From the NCBI GenBank assembly GCA_964634555.1, contig CAZWJJ010000029.1:1-10697 (forward strand): DNA of 10,697 nt, written 5' to 3'. Numbering within the stretch: the stretch's first letter is position 1; each line of letters opens with the position of its first letter. This document shows, piece after piece, positions 5,907 to 10,697 of this stretch. The stretch is from JACQCV01 sp964634555 (GTDB lineage Bacteria; Patescibacteriota; Minisyncoccia; Phycocordibacterales; UBA12445). Both the position numbers and the translations under genes were made by a program. The notes under the pieces are model-generated. The model was not told where the DNA came from and ran no database searches. It saw only the letters and a list, made by a program, of their open reading frames with translations.

Positions 5907-6149
5907 GTGCCAGTATATCCTGATTATGATGAGCGGCCTAAGCCCACCAGATCTAAGTGTGTCGTTTGCGGAGGCAAGGTTGTTGAAAAGATCGAAAGGC
6001 GATATGATCCTTCTACTGGACCGATACGGATCGGGATATTTGGTCGTCGCAACACTCAGTTCAGAGAATTCCATGAAGGTTTCCATTGCTCCAGTTGCGG
6101 ATTGAAATATGAGTTTCCACCGAAGGTTAAAAGATCAAAAAGTAAATAG
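5907..6149 (+). CDS. Small zinc-ribbon protein
   Basis: An 80-residue soluble protein with two CxxC knuckles, C18-V-V-C21 and C61-S-S-C64, each followed by glycine (CGG, CGL), which should bind one zinc ion. The 39-residue spacer is basic, with R-R-Y-D-P and F-G-R-R-N-T, and the tail is lysine/arginine-rich (K-V-K-R-S-K-S-K), which would suit nucleic-acid binding (inference). I chose the GTG at 5907 because AAGGAGG lies 5 bases upstream. A TTG at 5874 in the same frame has no such site and would place the ribosome binding site inside the gene. It is followed within 8 bases by a strong terminator. The specific function is not recognised. Confidence 0.78.
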   Translation: MPVYPDYDERPKPTRSKCVVCGGKVVEKIERRYDPSTGPIRIGIFGRRNTQFREFHEGFHCSSCGLKYEFPPKVKRSKSK

Positions 6150-6156
6150 TTTCTAC

Positions 6157-6177
6157 GGCCCTGAATAGGGCCTTTTT
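6157..6177 (+). terminator. Rho-independent terminator
   Basis: A perfect 6-bp GC-rich stem GGCCCT/AGGGCC with a GAAT loop is followed by TTTTT and a further T-rich tract. It ends the zinc-ribbon transcript and perhaps the whole tRNA-Ser/DUF1653/zinc-ribbon stretch. Confidence 0.93.
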
Positions 6178-6201
6178 AATTTTTCTTCTACAGTTACATA
6201 G

Positions 6202-6229
6202 AGATTGCTTCACTACCGTTCGCAATGAT
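6202..6229. repeat. Broken half of a GTCATTGC-type element
   Basis: AGATTGCTTC, a diverged middle and CGCAATGA match the right arm of the two intact elements, but no left arm lies upstream; the terminator occupies that place. The T-rich stretch before it resembles the element centre. It is probably a decayed third copy, 27 bases before copy 2. Confidence 0.65.
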
Positions 6230-6256
6230 ACTCAAACTGTGGCAACGACACTAATC

Positions 6257-6338
6257 GTCATTGCGAGGAGCTTGCGACGAAGCAATCTCTTTTCTTTCTA
6301 TGGCAATAATGTAGATTGCTTCGCAAGCTCGCAATGAC
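6257..6338. repeat. GTCATTGCGAG-type inverted-repeat element, copy 2
   Basis: An 82-base element. The left arm (6257-6288) and the reverse complement of the right arm (6313-6338) are identical except for two 3-base insertions in the left arm: GAG after GTCATTGCGAG, and CGA after CTTGCGA. The arms surround a 24-base centre. The transcript of either strand could fold as a long hairpin with two bulges. It sits between a terminator and the promoter of the next gene. No transposase is nearby, so any mobility would have to be supplied in trans. Confidence 0.88.
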
Positions 6339-6372
6339 AAATATTGGTCTACTCAACTTTGATTTTTTTGTT

Positions 6373-6378
6373 TATAAT
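6373..6378 (+). promoter_or_regulatory. Putative -10 box of the duplicated-membrane-protein gene
   Basis: A perfect TATAAT lies 28 bases before the ATG at 6406. A second weaker AATAAT at 6392-6397 is 8 bases from the ATG and would make the gene leaderless. No Shine-Dalgarno motif precedes the ATG, only a T run. Confidence 0.45.
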
Positions 6379-6405
6379 ATTGTCATTAGCAAATAATTTT
6401 TTTTT

Positions 6406-6912
6406 ATGAGAAAAATAGCAGATATTTCGGCTTTAGTTTTAATTGCCTCTATTGTTTTGCTCAGCATTATTTCCATCTTAGGGGTTTGGAGTATCCTCCA
6501 AAGCGATGTTTTGATCAAGTCGTTTGAGTCGATAGGCTTGTTAGCTGGAGTGACTGCGATAGTTTTGGTTGCCGATCATCTGATTGAGAAGAGGTCTGAA
6601 GGCGGTTTGCCTACATATCCTGAGTCTACGGCTTTTTTCTCGATATTAAGAAAGGCTACATTATCTTTATTGATTGTCTCGGTGGCTTTTTTGGCTTTGT
6701 TCGGAATTTTGGCGATCTGGCAAGTTTTATCCGGCGATGTCCTGCATAAATCGATGGTGTCAATTTCGATTGTCGTGTTCTCTTCCCTCATTATTGTTCT
6801 ATTTTGTTTAGAGCGTGAAGGCAATCCGATCCTTCAAAATACAAAAATCTCTGGTTGGACAACATTCCTTTTGATGCTTTTGGCGTGGTGGGCGTTTGGC
6901 TTGCTATTTTGA
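6406..6912 (+). CDS. Multi-pass membrane protein with internal duplication, unknown function
   Basis: A 168-residue protein, strongly hydrophobic, with about five membrane segments (near 8-30, 41-60, 86-108, 117-135 and 152-168). It contains a duplicated half: residues 24-43 (ILGVWSILQSDVLIKSFESI) align without gaps to 101-120 (ILAIWQVLSGDVLHKSMVSI) with 11 of 20 identical. In both halves W...L..DVL.KS sits between two helices, followed by a helix ending in acidic or charged residues (L-I-E-K-R; L-E-R-E). A linker rich in P, S and T (about 64-76) separates the halves. I recall W-x-(V/I)-L-x-x-D-V-L-x-K-S motifs in short Patescibacteria membrane proteins, but no function is known to me. ruvX follows after 19 bases. 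Confidence 0.82.
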   Translation: MRKIADISALVLIASIVLLSIISILGVWSILQSDVLIKSFESIGLLAGVTAIVLVADHLIEKRSEGGLPTYPESTAFFSILRKATLSLLIVSVAFLALFGILAIWQVLSGDVLHKSMVSISIVVFSSLIIVLFCLEREGNPILQNTKISGWTTFLLMLLAWWAFGLLF

Positions 6913-6931
6913 TAGCCTAATTATTTTCTGT

Positions 6932-7321
6932 ATGCGTTTGATGGGAATTGATTATGGCGGGAAGCGGGTCGGTGTTGCTATTTCGGATGAGGCCGGTAAT
7001 TTTGCTTTTCCTTATGATGTTTTAAAAAATGAAAAGTCTCTTGTTGATAATATTTTGAAGATTTGCACTAAAGAAAGGATTGGAGAAATTATTCTTGGTC
7101 GATCGTTGGATTATAAAATGCAACCGAATCCGATTATGAAACAGATCGAAGAATTTAAAAACGAAATTGAAGTGGCATCAGGTTTGCCAGTTGAATTTGA
7201 AGATGAATTCATGACGACACTGGAGGCGGAGAGATTGCAGGGGAAGGGGGATAAGGTGGATTCTTCCGCCGCCGCTTTAATCTTAAAAAGTTTTATTGAT
7301 AGGCGAAAAAGGCAGATTTAA
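6932..7321 (+). CDS. ruvX: Putative Holliday junction resolvase / pre-16S rRNA nuclease RuvX (YqgF)
   Basis: A 129-residue RNase H-fold protein of the YqgF/RuvX family, proposed to process Holliday junctions or the 5' end of 16S rRNA. Seen: the family N-terminal motif M-G-I-D-Y-G-G-K-R-V-G-V-A-I-S-D with Asp7; I-I-L-G-R-S-L-D (53-60), the counterpart of the usual G-L-P-L-N; D-E-F-M-T-T-L-E-A-E-R (91-101), with the usual DERLTT arginine replaced by Phe; and D-S-S-A-A-A-L-I-L (110-118). Length fits the family. I chose the ATG at 6932 because the conserved start motif begins there. A TTG at 6896 would add 12 unconserved residues and overlap the previous gene. There is no Shine-Dalgarno motif; coupling to the upstream gene, 19 bases away, is possible. 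Confidence 0.9.
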   Translation: MRLMGIDYGGKRVGVAISDEAGNFAFPYDVLKNEKSLVDNILKICTKERIGEIILGRSLDYKMQPNPIMKQIEEFKNEIEVASGLPVEFEDEFMTTLEAERLQGKGDKVDSSAAALILKSFIDRRKRQI

Positions 7322-7347
7322 TTTTAGCTCATCACGGCGAGATGTAG

Positions 7348-7353
7348 TATAAT
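7348..7353 (+). promoter_or_regulatory. Leaderless promoter of the pil operon
   Basis: A perfect TATAAT ends 7 bases before the pilM ATG, placing the expected transcription start at or next to the A of the ATG. No Shine-Dalgarno motif is present. The -35 is weak (TTAGCT-like, 18 bases upstream). Confidence 0.65.
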
Positions 7354-7360
7354 TAGAGCG

Positions 7361-8416
7361 ATGTTCAAGCGCTCTTTTTTTCAATTTTTTCCTGTGCCGA
7401 AATATTTGGCGTTTCCGGCGGTTGGTTTTGATATTTCCGACGGCTCGGTTAAATATATTCAGTTGCTTCGCTTTGATGATTCGATAAGGATCGGGAAATT
7501 TGGCAGGAAAAAATATTCAGATGATCTGATTGAGGTTTTATCTGGTATTCAGAGGGAGAATAGTTTCAGTATGATCAATTTGTCGATTCCGGAGGAAGAG
7601 GCTTTTTTCGTCAGAATTAGGTTACCGTATATTAAACCTTTGGAGATTCGGACTGCTATCGAACTTCAGCTCGATGAATATATACCTTATCCGGCTGATC
7701 AGGTTGAGTTTGACTATGAGGTTTTGCGGACAGATCCGCGTTCGGGCGGATATATAGATGTCAGCGTTTCTGTTTTGCCGAAAAAGATCGTTCAGCATTA
7801 TACCGATATCTTAAAAAGATCCGGACTTCAGCCTCTAGCGATTATGATCGAGGCTGAAGCCACAGCTCGTGCGACGGTTCCTGAAAAAACAAAAGAGACT
7901 ATAATGATTGTGAATATTGGGCGGATCGATACTGTTATTTCGGTTGTTTCTATGGGTGCGGTGCAGTTTAGTTATACTTTTAAATTCGGCGGCGATCTTT
8001 TGGTTCGAAATCTTGAAGAGACATGTAGAATGACGACCTTGGTCGCGGAAAAAACGAAAAACGAAAAAGGTCTCATTAACACACCGGACAATAGTGATGT
8101 GTTCGGGTGTCTTTTACCGGTTGTGTCTAGTGTAAGGGATGAGATTAAGAAGCGTAGAAAATATTGGTCGGAGAATCGCGCGCAATTTTTGATGGCGGAA
8201 GATTCGACAGACATAACTAGAGCGATTATTTGCGGAAGTCAAGCGATTATTCCTGGCCTGGTCGATTATTTTTCATCATCAGTGGGAATTGATGTTGTCA
8301 GGGCTAATCCGTGGGTGAATCTTTTTTCTTTTGATGAATATATTCCGCCAATTGATAGCGATGATGCGCTTGAATACGCCACAGCGATCGGCTTGGCTAT
8401 GAGTAGTTTAAAATAA
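7361..8416 (+). CDS. pilM: Type IV pilus assembly protein PilM
   Basis: A 351-residue cytoplasmic, actin/FtsA-like ATP-binding protein. In type IV pilus systems PilM binds the PilN N-terminus and connects the inner-membrane PilNO complex to the assembly motor. Seen: phosphate-1-type motif G-F-D-I-S-D-G-S-V-K-Y-I-Q-L (22-35), the family signature E-L-Q-L-D-E-Y-I-P-Y-P near 101-111 followed by V-E-F-D-Y-E-V-L, a second phosphate motif V-N-I-G-R-I-D-T near 184-191, F-G-G (209-211), and C-G-S-Q-A-I-I-P-G-L with A-N-P-W near the end. No membrane helix is present. It starts the four-gene cluster, with pilN 4 bases downstream. In Patescibacteria such pili are thought to serve attachment, DNA uptake or motility; which one applies here is not shown. 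Confidence 0.94.
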   Translation: MFKRSFFQFFPVPKYLAFPAVGFDISDGSVKYIQLLRFDDSIRIGKFGRKKYSDDLIEVLSGIQRENSFSMINLSIPEEEAFFVRIRLPYIKPLEIRTAIELQLDEYIPYPADQVEFDYEVLRTDPRSGGYIDVSVSVLPKKIVQHYTDILKRSGLQPLAIMIEAEATARATVPEKTKETIMIVNIGRIDTVISVVSMGAVQFSYTFKFGGDLLVRNLEETCRMTTLVAEKTKNEKGLINTPDNSDVFGCLLPVVSSVRDEIKKRRKYWSENRAQFLMAEDSTDITRAIICGSQAIIPGLVDYFSSSVGIDVVRANPWVNLFSFDEYIPPIDSDDALEYATAIGLAMSSLK

Positions 8417-8420
8417 ATTT

Positions 8421-8993
8421 ATGAATCTTCTTCCACAAGAAGAAAAGCAAGCTGTCGAAAATGAATATTGTAAAAGGTTGATGTTGGTCGCCTTAATTTT
8501 TCTTGCCGGGGCCCTGATGATATGGATTATCCCAGTTGTTGTTTCGTATATTATTTCTAACTACGAGATAGAAGATTTAAAAAGAGAGATGCAAGCTATT
8601 GGTCAAATTAATCTATCTAACAATATTGCAACCAGCACTGTGATTGCCCGCGATGTTAAAAATAAACTGGATATTTTGAATCGGCCGTTGACGAGGAGCT
8701 TGCCACAAAATATTTCTGATATTTTTTCATCGATAATCGCCCTCGCGAAGATTAATGAGAAGGTTAGATTGACATCTCTTTCTTATGATCAAGTTGATAT
8801 CAAAAACGATGATGTTGCTAGCGTCGGGCACAGAGTGGTTCTCAGCGGTGTTGCAAATGATAGAACAAGTCTGCAGAATTTTGTTAAGACCTTACAATCT
8901 CAGTCGGCATTTAGCAGTGTTGATCTGCCGGTATCTAATTTGATAGTGAGTAAGGATGTTCCTTTTTTTGCGACGATAATGATCAAACAATGA
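8421..8993 (+). CDS. pilN: Type IV pilus assembly protein PilN
   Basis: A 190-residue bitopic inner-membrane protein. It begins M-N-L-L-P, the short cytoplasmic motif by which PilN proteins dock into PilM. This is followed by a charged stretch, one membrane helix at about 20-46, and a coiled-coil-like region (I-E-D-L-K-R-E-M onward) leading to an outer ferredoxin-like domain ending around V-V-L-S-G-V-A. The layout and length are those of PilN. It begins 4 bases after pilM, without a Shine-Dalgarno motif, and its stop overlaps the pilO start (ATGA). The family name rests on the N-terminal motif, topology and gene order, since sequence conservation in this family is low. Confidence 0.9.
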   Translation: MNLLPQEEKQAVENEYCKRLMLVALIFLAGALMIWIIPVVVSYIISNYEIEDLKREMQAIGQINLSNNIATSTVIARDVKNKLDILNRPLTRSLPQNISDIFSSIIALAKINEKVRLTSLSYDQVDIKNDDVASVGHRVVLSGVANDRTSLQNFVKTLQSQSAFSSVDLPVSNLIVSKDVPFFATIMIKQ

Positions 8994-9556
8994 AAAAAGT
9001 TATAGGTGTGAATTTATTTCTGATGTTTCTGGTAATCGCGGACATTTTACTTGCTGTTTGCGGTTTTTATCTTTTTTTTGATTTTCAAAATAATAAACTC
9101 GTTGAAATTAGCGATTTGAATAATCAGCTGGTAGATCTTCAGGGTAGTAACGGCAGCGCCAGCTCTTTGAATTGGTTGGTCTCACAAACTTCAGCCAGTA
9201 GAGGGTCGCTGGATCTTTATTTTATAACCAAAGAGACAGTCGCTAATTTTATCGGCGAACTTGAGGCTGCTTCTGTGCAGGCGAATGTTGGGTTTAAATT
9301 AAATACACTTGAAGTCAGACAAGATAGTCCGATTTTAGCAGGCCAGAGTTATTTGAATTTGGAAATGAGGATTGATGGGAATTTTTCCGATACGTTTCAT
9401 TTTTTGAAGATCATAGAATCATTGCCATATCGTATAAGAATCAATTCAGCAGGTATAAATATGCTCGAGAATCAGAATAATTTAAATAAGAAAAATGCCG
9501 TACCGTCTTGGTATATGACGATTAATTTTGACCTGCTTAGTTATATTGATAAATAA
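8990..9556 (+). CDS. pilO: Type IV pilus assembly protein PilO-like
   Basis: A 188-residue bitopic protein with a short cytoplasmic N-terminus, a membrane helix at about 8-30, a short coiled-coil-like stretch (about 36-52) and an outer domain. That domain contains the PilO-type segment running from F-I-G-E-L-E-A-A-S through L-N-L-E-M-R-I-D-G-N-F-S-D-T-F-H-F-L-K-I-I-E, in which a small domain measures helix against strand. In characterised systems PilN and PilO form heterodimers that align the pilus machine. The ATG overlaps the pilN stop by 4 bases, so translation is coupled. Assignment rests on topology, this motif and position directly after pilN. Confidence 0.87.
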   Translation: MKKVIGVNLFLMFLVIADILLAVCGFYLFFDFQNNKLVEISDLNNQLVDLQGSNGSASSLNWLVSQTSASRGSLDLYFITKETVANFIGELEAASVQANVGFKLNTLEVRQDSPILAGQSYLNLEMRIDGNFSDTFHFLKIIESLPYRIRINSAGINMLENQNNLNKKNAVPSWYMTINFDLLSYIDK

Positions 9557-9557
9557 A

Positions 9558-9887
9558 ATGTTTGGCGATTATTTTAAAAAAATAAAGAGTAGATTCGGCC
9601 AACCGATTTTTGTAAATAAGAAACTTGGTTTCTTGATAGACATGCGGAGGGATTGGAAGATTTTGTGCGGAGTTTTTTGTTTGCTGATAGTTTTAATTTT
9701 ATTGGCCGATATATCGGCATTTTATAATAATTTTGGATCGGATGGTATGTTTGGCAATCGGCCATATAGCTCTGTAAATTTTGATAAGACAGCATTGAGC
9801 AAGACTCTAGATAAGATGAAAGCAAAAGAAACGTTATATAATAGTTTGCTGAAAGAAAAGACTTCGATCGTTGACCCTTCATTATAA
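9558..9887 (+). CDS. Small single-helix protein of the pil cluster
   Basis: A 109-residue protein starting one base after the pilO stop. It has a basic N-terminal part (residues 1-33, many K/R), one membrane helix at about 34-53, and an outer part of about 55 residues with a helical K-T-A-L-S-K-T-L-D-K-M-K-A-K-E stretch, ending V-D-P-S-L. I chose the ATG at 9558; the frame is open up to 9528, but that would overlap pilO with unconserved residues. In canonical operons PilP follows PilO, but PilP is a lipoprotein and this has no lipobox cysteine, so it is at most a positional counterpart. A short helix-plus-DPS-tail protein after pilO appears, from memory, in other Patescibacteria. Function unknown. 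tRNA-Arg begins 31 bases after its stop. Confidence 0.78.
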   Translation: MFGDYFKKIKSRFGQPIFVNKKLGFLIDMRRDWKILCGVFCLLIVLILLADISAFYNNFGSDGMFGNRPYSSVNFDKTALSKTLDKMKAKETLYNSLLKEKTSIVDPSL

Positions 9888-9904
9888 ATCTGGTAGAGTG
9901 GTCG

Positions 9905-9910
9905 GATAAT
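9905..9910 (+). promoter_or_regulatory. Possible -10 box of tRNA-Arg
   Basis: GATAAT ends 8 bases before the mature 5' end of tRNA-Arg. No -35 at the right distance is seen, so the tRNA could instead be transcribed with the pil operon; no terminator lies between them. Confidence 0.3.
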
Positions 9911-9918
9911 TATTCATA

Positions 9919-9990
9919 CCTCCTGTAGTTCAATGGATAGAACGAGAGACTTCTAATCTCTTAATGCAGGTTCGATTCCTGCCGGGAGGA
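9919..9990 (+). tRNA. tRNA-Arg (anticodon UCU)
   Basis: The acceptor is CCTCCTG (9919-9925) with CGGGAGG (9983-9989), including one G-U pair. The D arm is GTTC/GAAC. The anticodon stem is AGAGA/TCTCT around CTTCTAA, giving anticodon TCT at 9952-9954. The T arm is GCAGG-TTCGATT-CCTGC. The discriminator base is A. The 3' CCA is not encoded (CAA follows). Confidence 0.97.
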
Positions 9991-10021
9991 CAAATAAGCG
10001 AAGCGAAATTTAACTTCCGGA

Positions 10022-10043
10022 GTAAGCCAACTGCTTGGCTTAC
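10022..10043. other. Perfect 9-bp hairpin
   Basis: GTAAGCCAA-CTGC-TTGGCTTAC, 32 bases after tRNA-Arg. It is followed by ATCAGG, not a T-run, so it is not a standard terminator. It may be a processing or transcript-end structure. Confidence 0.6.
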
Positions 10044-10071
10044 ATCAGGAATCGAAAGACTTTTCGTTACT

Positions 10072-10218
10072 GAATGAGTGAAGCGAAATGAAGTCGAAAA
10101 GTACCTGCACCCGTGGGGTGAGGTTGGGGGTATGGGGCCCCAACCGCAAGACCTTTGATAGTTTTTTGTAAGCAGAGCGAAATAAAAAACAGAAAAGGTA
10201 TACAGTTCCCGTAGGGAA
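10072..10218. repeat. Two diverged tandem units with co-varying hairpins
   Basis: Unit 1 (about 10072-10120) and unit 2 (about 10168-10218) share GCGAAAT, then GAAAAG, a short variable spacer, and a 5-bp hairpin with loop GTR. The hairpin is CACCC-GTG-GGGTG in unit 1 (10108-10120) and TTCCC-GTA-GGGAA in unit 2 (10206-10218), so both changed pairs are compensated. Between them lies GGTTGGGG/CCCCAACC (10122-10145). Unit 2 is enclosed by AGAAAAG/CTTTTCT (10191-10197, 10238-10244), followed by a T-rich tract. Confidence 0.5.
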
Positions 10219-10306
10219 AGATTCTCTCAATAGAGGGCTTTTCTTTTTATAAGAAACCCACTCTCTGTGTCATTCAAAGATTTATACGACGCAAAAATGT
10301 CTGAAT

Positions 10307-10325
10307 GTGGGCAAGGAGGGACTCG
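10307..10325 (-). repeat. tRNA-3'-end-like fragment, diverged copy
   Basis: On the minus strand it reads CGAGTCCCTCCTTGCCCAC, matching the copies at 10481 and 10631 with two mismatches in 19. It resembles a T loop plus the 3' half of a T stem and acceptor stem. No matching 5' tRNA half is found nearby on the minus strand. Confidence 0.5.
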
Positions 10326-10450
10326 GTCACAACTCTTTGCTTCGCAAAGCTCGCGACCCCGGCTCGGCGACAAGCATTCCTCACTAGGTTCGGAATCTTG
10401 TATATCGCCTCCGCCTTTCTCGTCCCTCTCGCTGCTACATAAACAAAATC

Positions 10451-10469
10451 GTCGGGCAAATTGCCCGAC
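10451..10469. terminator. Terminator-like GC-rich hairpin
   Basis: A perfect 7-bp stem GTCGGGC/GCCCGAC with loop AAATT. On the minus strand it is followed by GATTTTGTTT, on the plus strand by TCATTTGTT, so it could be a weak terminator in either direction. No gene upstream on either strand within the window clearly needs it. Confidence 0.45.
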
Positions 10470-10480
10470 TCATTTGTTAT

Positions 10481-10547
10481 GTGGGCGATGAGGGACTCGA
10501 AGCTTACAGCTTCAGTACACCTTTTGGACTTTTTGTTTCGTTTCACT
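10481..10547. repeat. 67-base direct repeat, copy 1
   Basis: Identical over 67 bases to 10631-10697, starting GTGGGCGATGAGGGACTCG. The preceding bases (CTCATTTG/CTCATTT) are also alike. The minus strand of its first 22 bases looks like a tRNA 3' end (TTCGAGT, CCCTC, ATCGCCC, A), but the expected T-stem 5' half is replaced by a GAAGC-TTACA-GCTTC hairpin. Confidence 0.9.
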
Positions 10548-10578
10548 CACAAAAATTCTCAAAAGGTTTTCGAGTCCC
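10492..10578. repeat. 87-base nested inverted repeat
   Basis: Three stems nest in order: GGGACTCGAA (10492-10501) with TTCGAGTCCC (10569-10578), CCTTTTG (10520-10526) with CAAAAGG (10560-10566), and TTTTTGT (10530-10536) with ACAAAAA (10549-10555), around a 12-base loop. An 18-base bulge on the left side carries part of the smaller GAAGC/GCTTC hairpin. The structure extends 31 bases beyond direct-repeat copy 1. Confidence 0.75.
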
Positions 10579-10581
10579 CAC

Positions 10582-10603
10582 GTAAAGCATTAAGATGCTT
10601 TAC
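10582..10603. other. Perfect 9-bp hairpin between direct-repeat copies
   Basis: GTAAAGCAT-TAAG-ATGCTTTAC, four bases after the nested inverted repeat. It is similar in size and ends to the hairpin at 10022-10043. There is no T-run. Confidence 0.55.
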
Positions 10604-10630
10604 TATCGCAACAATTCGCTACGCTCATTT

Positions 10631-10697
10631 GTGGGCGATGAGGGACTCGAAGCTTACAGCTTCAGTACACCTTTTGGACTTTTTGTTTCGTTTCACT
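10631..10697. repeat. 67-base direct repeat, copy 2 (cut by window end)
   Basis: Exact copy of 10481-10547, offset 150 bases, and still identical at the last base of the window, so the true repeat is longer. Whether the 87-base inverted repeat is also repeated cannot be seen. Confidence 0.9.

Larger units (their letters stand above)
9991..10697. other. Gene-poor, hairpin-rich region after tRNA-Arg
   Basis: About 700 bases in which the open frames have no recognisable protein features on either strand and cross the hairpins and repeats. What it holds: hairpins, a diverged tandem pair, a long direct repeat and tRNA-3'-end-like fragments, each listed separately. The composition is mixed, with GC-rich islands in AT-rich sequence, unlike the flanking pil genes. 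The motif GCGAAAT recurs at 10003, 10083 and 10177. Confidence 0.6.

Noticed and set aside
6896..6931. TTG start extending RuvX by 12 residues
   Set aside because: It overlaps the upstream gene, and the conserved family N-terminus begins at the ATG at 6932.
9574..9882. 102-residue minus-strand open frame opposite the post-pilO gene
   Set aside because: The plus-strand frame has a coherent helix topology and operon placement; the minus frame has none.
10307..10400. Intact minus-strand tRNA ending at 10307
   Set aside because: No matching acceptor 5' strand, D arm or anticodon arm could be found upstream on the minus strand.
10395..10470. Possible decayed GIY-YIG endonuclease start on the minus strand (F-V-Y-V followed by an I-Y stretch, with frame breaks)
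   Set aside because: The resemblance is a few residues only and needs several frameshifts; not enough to call a pseudogene.
10267..10546. Overlapping open frames on both strands (10267-10491 plus, 10274-10546 minus)
   Set aside because: They cross several hairpins and the tRNA-like repeats, and the repeated E-S-L-x-A-H in the minus frame is just the translated repeat. No start signal or domain is seen.
10481..10697. CRISPR array
   Set aside because: Only two copies, a 67-base or longer repeat unit and no regular spacers.

Overview
The window looks like a chromosomal piece of a Candidate Phyla Radiation (Patescibacteria) genome, probably Parcubacteria-like. I infer this from the gene content and style, not from a marker gene. 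It has a phosphoketolase/divergent acetate kinase pair, a reduced pilM-pilN-pilO type IV pilus cluster, several small membrane orphans of the kind common in these genomes, tRNAs without an encoded CCA, tight gene packing, and promoters whose -10 box lies only 7-9 bases before the start codon (leaderless or nearly leaderless genes). TGA acts as a stop, so the code is the standard one.

Left edge (1-540): a minus-strand gene runs off the window. Its leader carries a clear SAM-I (S-box) riboswitch aptamer (357-454, minus) followed by an intrinsic terminator (303-344, minus). The leader promoter (about 482-509, minus) is back to back with the plus-strand promoter of the phosphoketolase gene. This riboswitch is the most notable regulatory find in the window.

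Central metabolism (540-4060): phosphoketolase and acetate kinase overlap by about 19 bases and form a two-step route from sugar phosphate to acetyl phosphate to acetate plus ATP. Convergent to them lies a minus-strand pair (4079-5152): a Nudix hydrolase and a membrane-anchored orphan.

Middle (5153-6405): tRNA-Ser(UGA), a DUF1653 gene and a small zinc-ribbon gene ending at a strong terminator. This stretch is flanked by two copies, plus one broken copy, of an inverted-repeat element built on GTCATTGCGAG.

Right half (6406-9887): a membrane protein with an internal duplication, then ruvX, then pilM-pilN-pilO and a small one-helix protein. These four pilus-cluster genes are packed with gaps of 4 bases or less, and pilM has its own promoter. 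tRNA-Arg(UCU) follows.

Right edge (9991-10697): about 700 bases with no convincing gene but dense structure. It holds two diverged tandem units with co-varying hairpins, several perfect hairpins, a 67-base exact direct repeat with period 150 (the second copy is cut by the window end), an 87-base nested inverted repeat, and three minus-strand matches to a tRNA 3' end.
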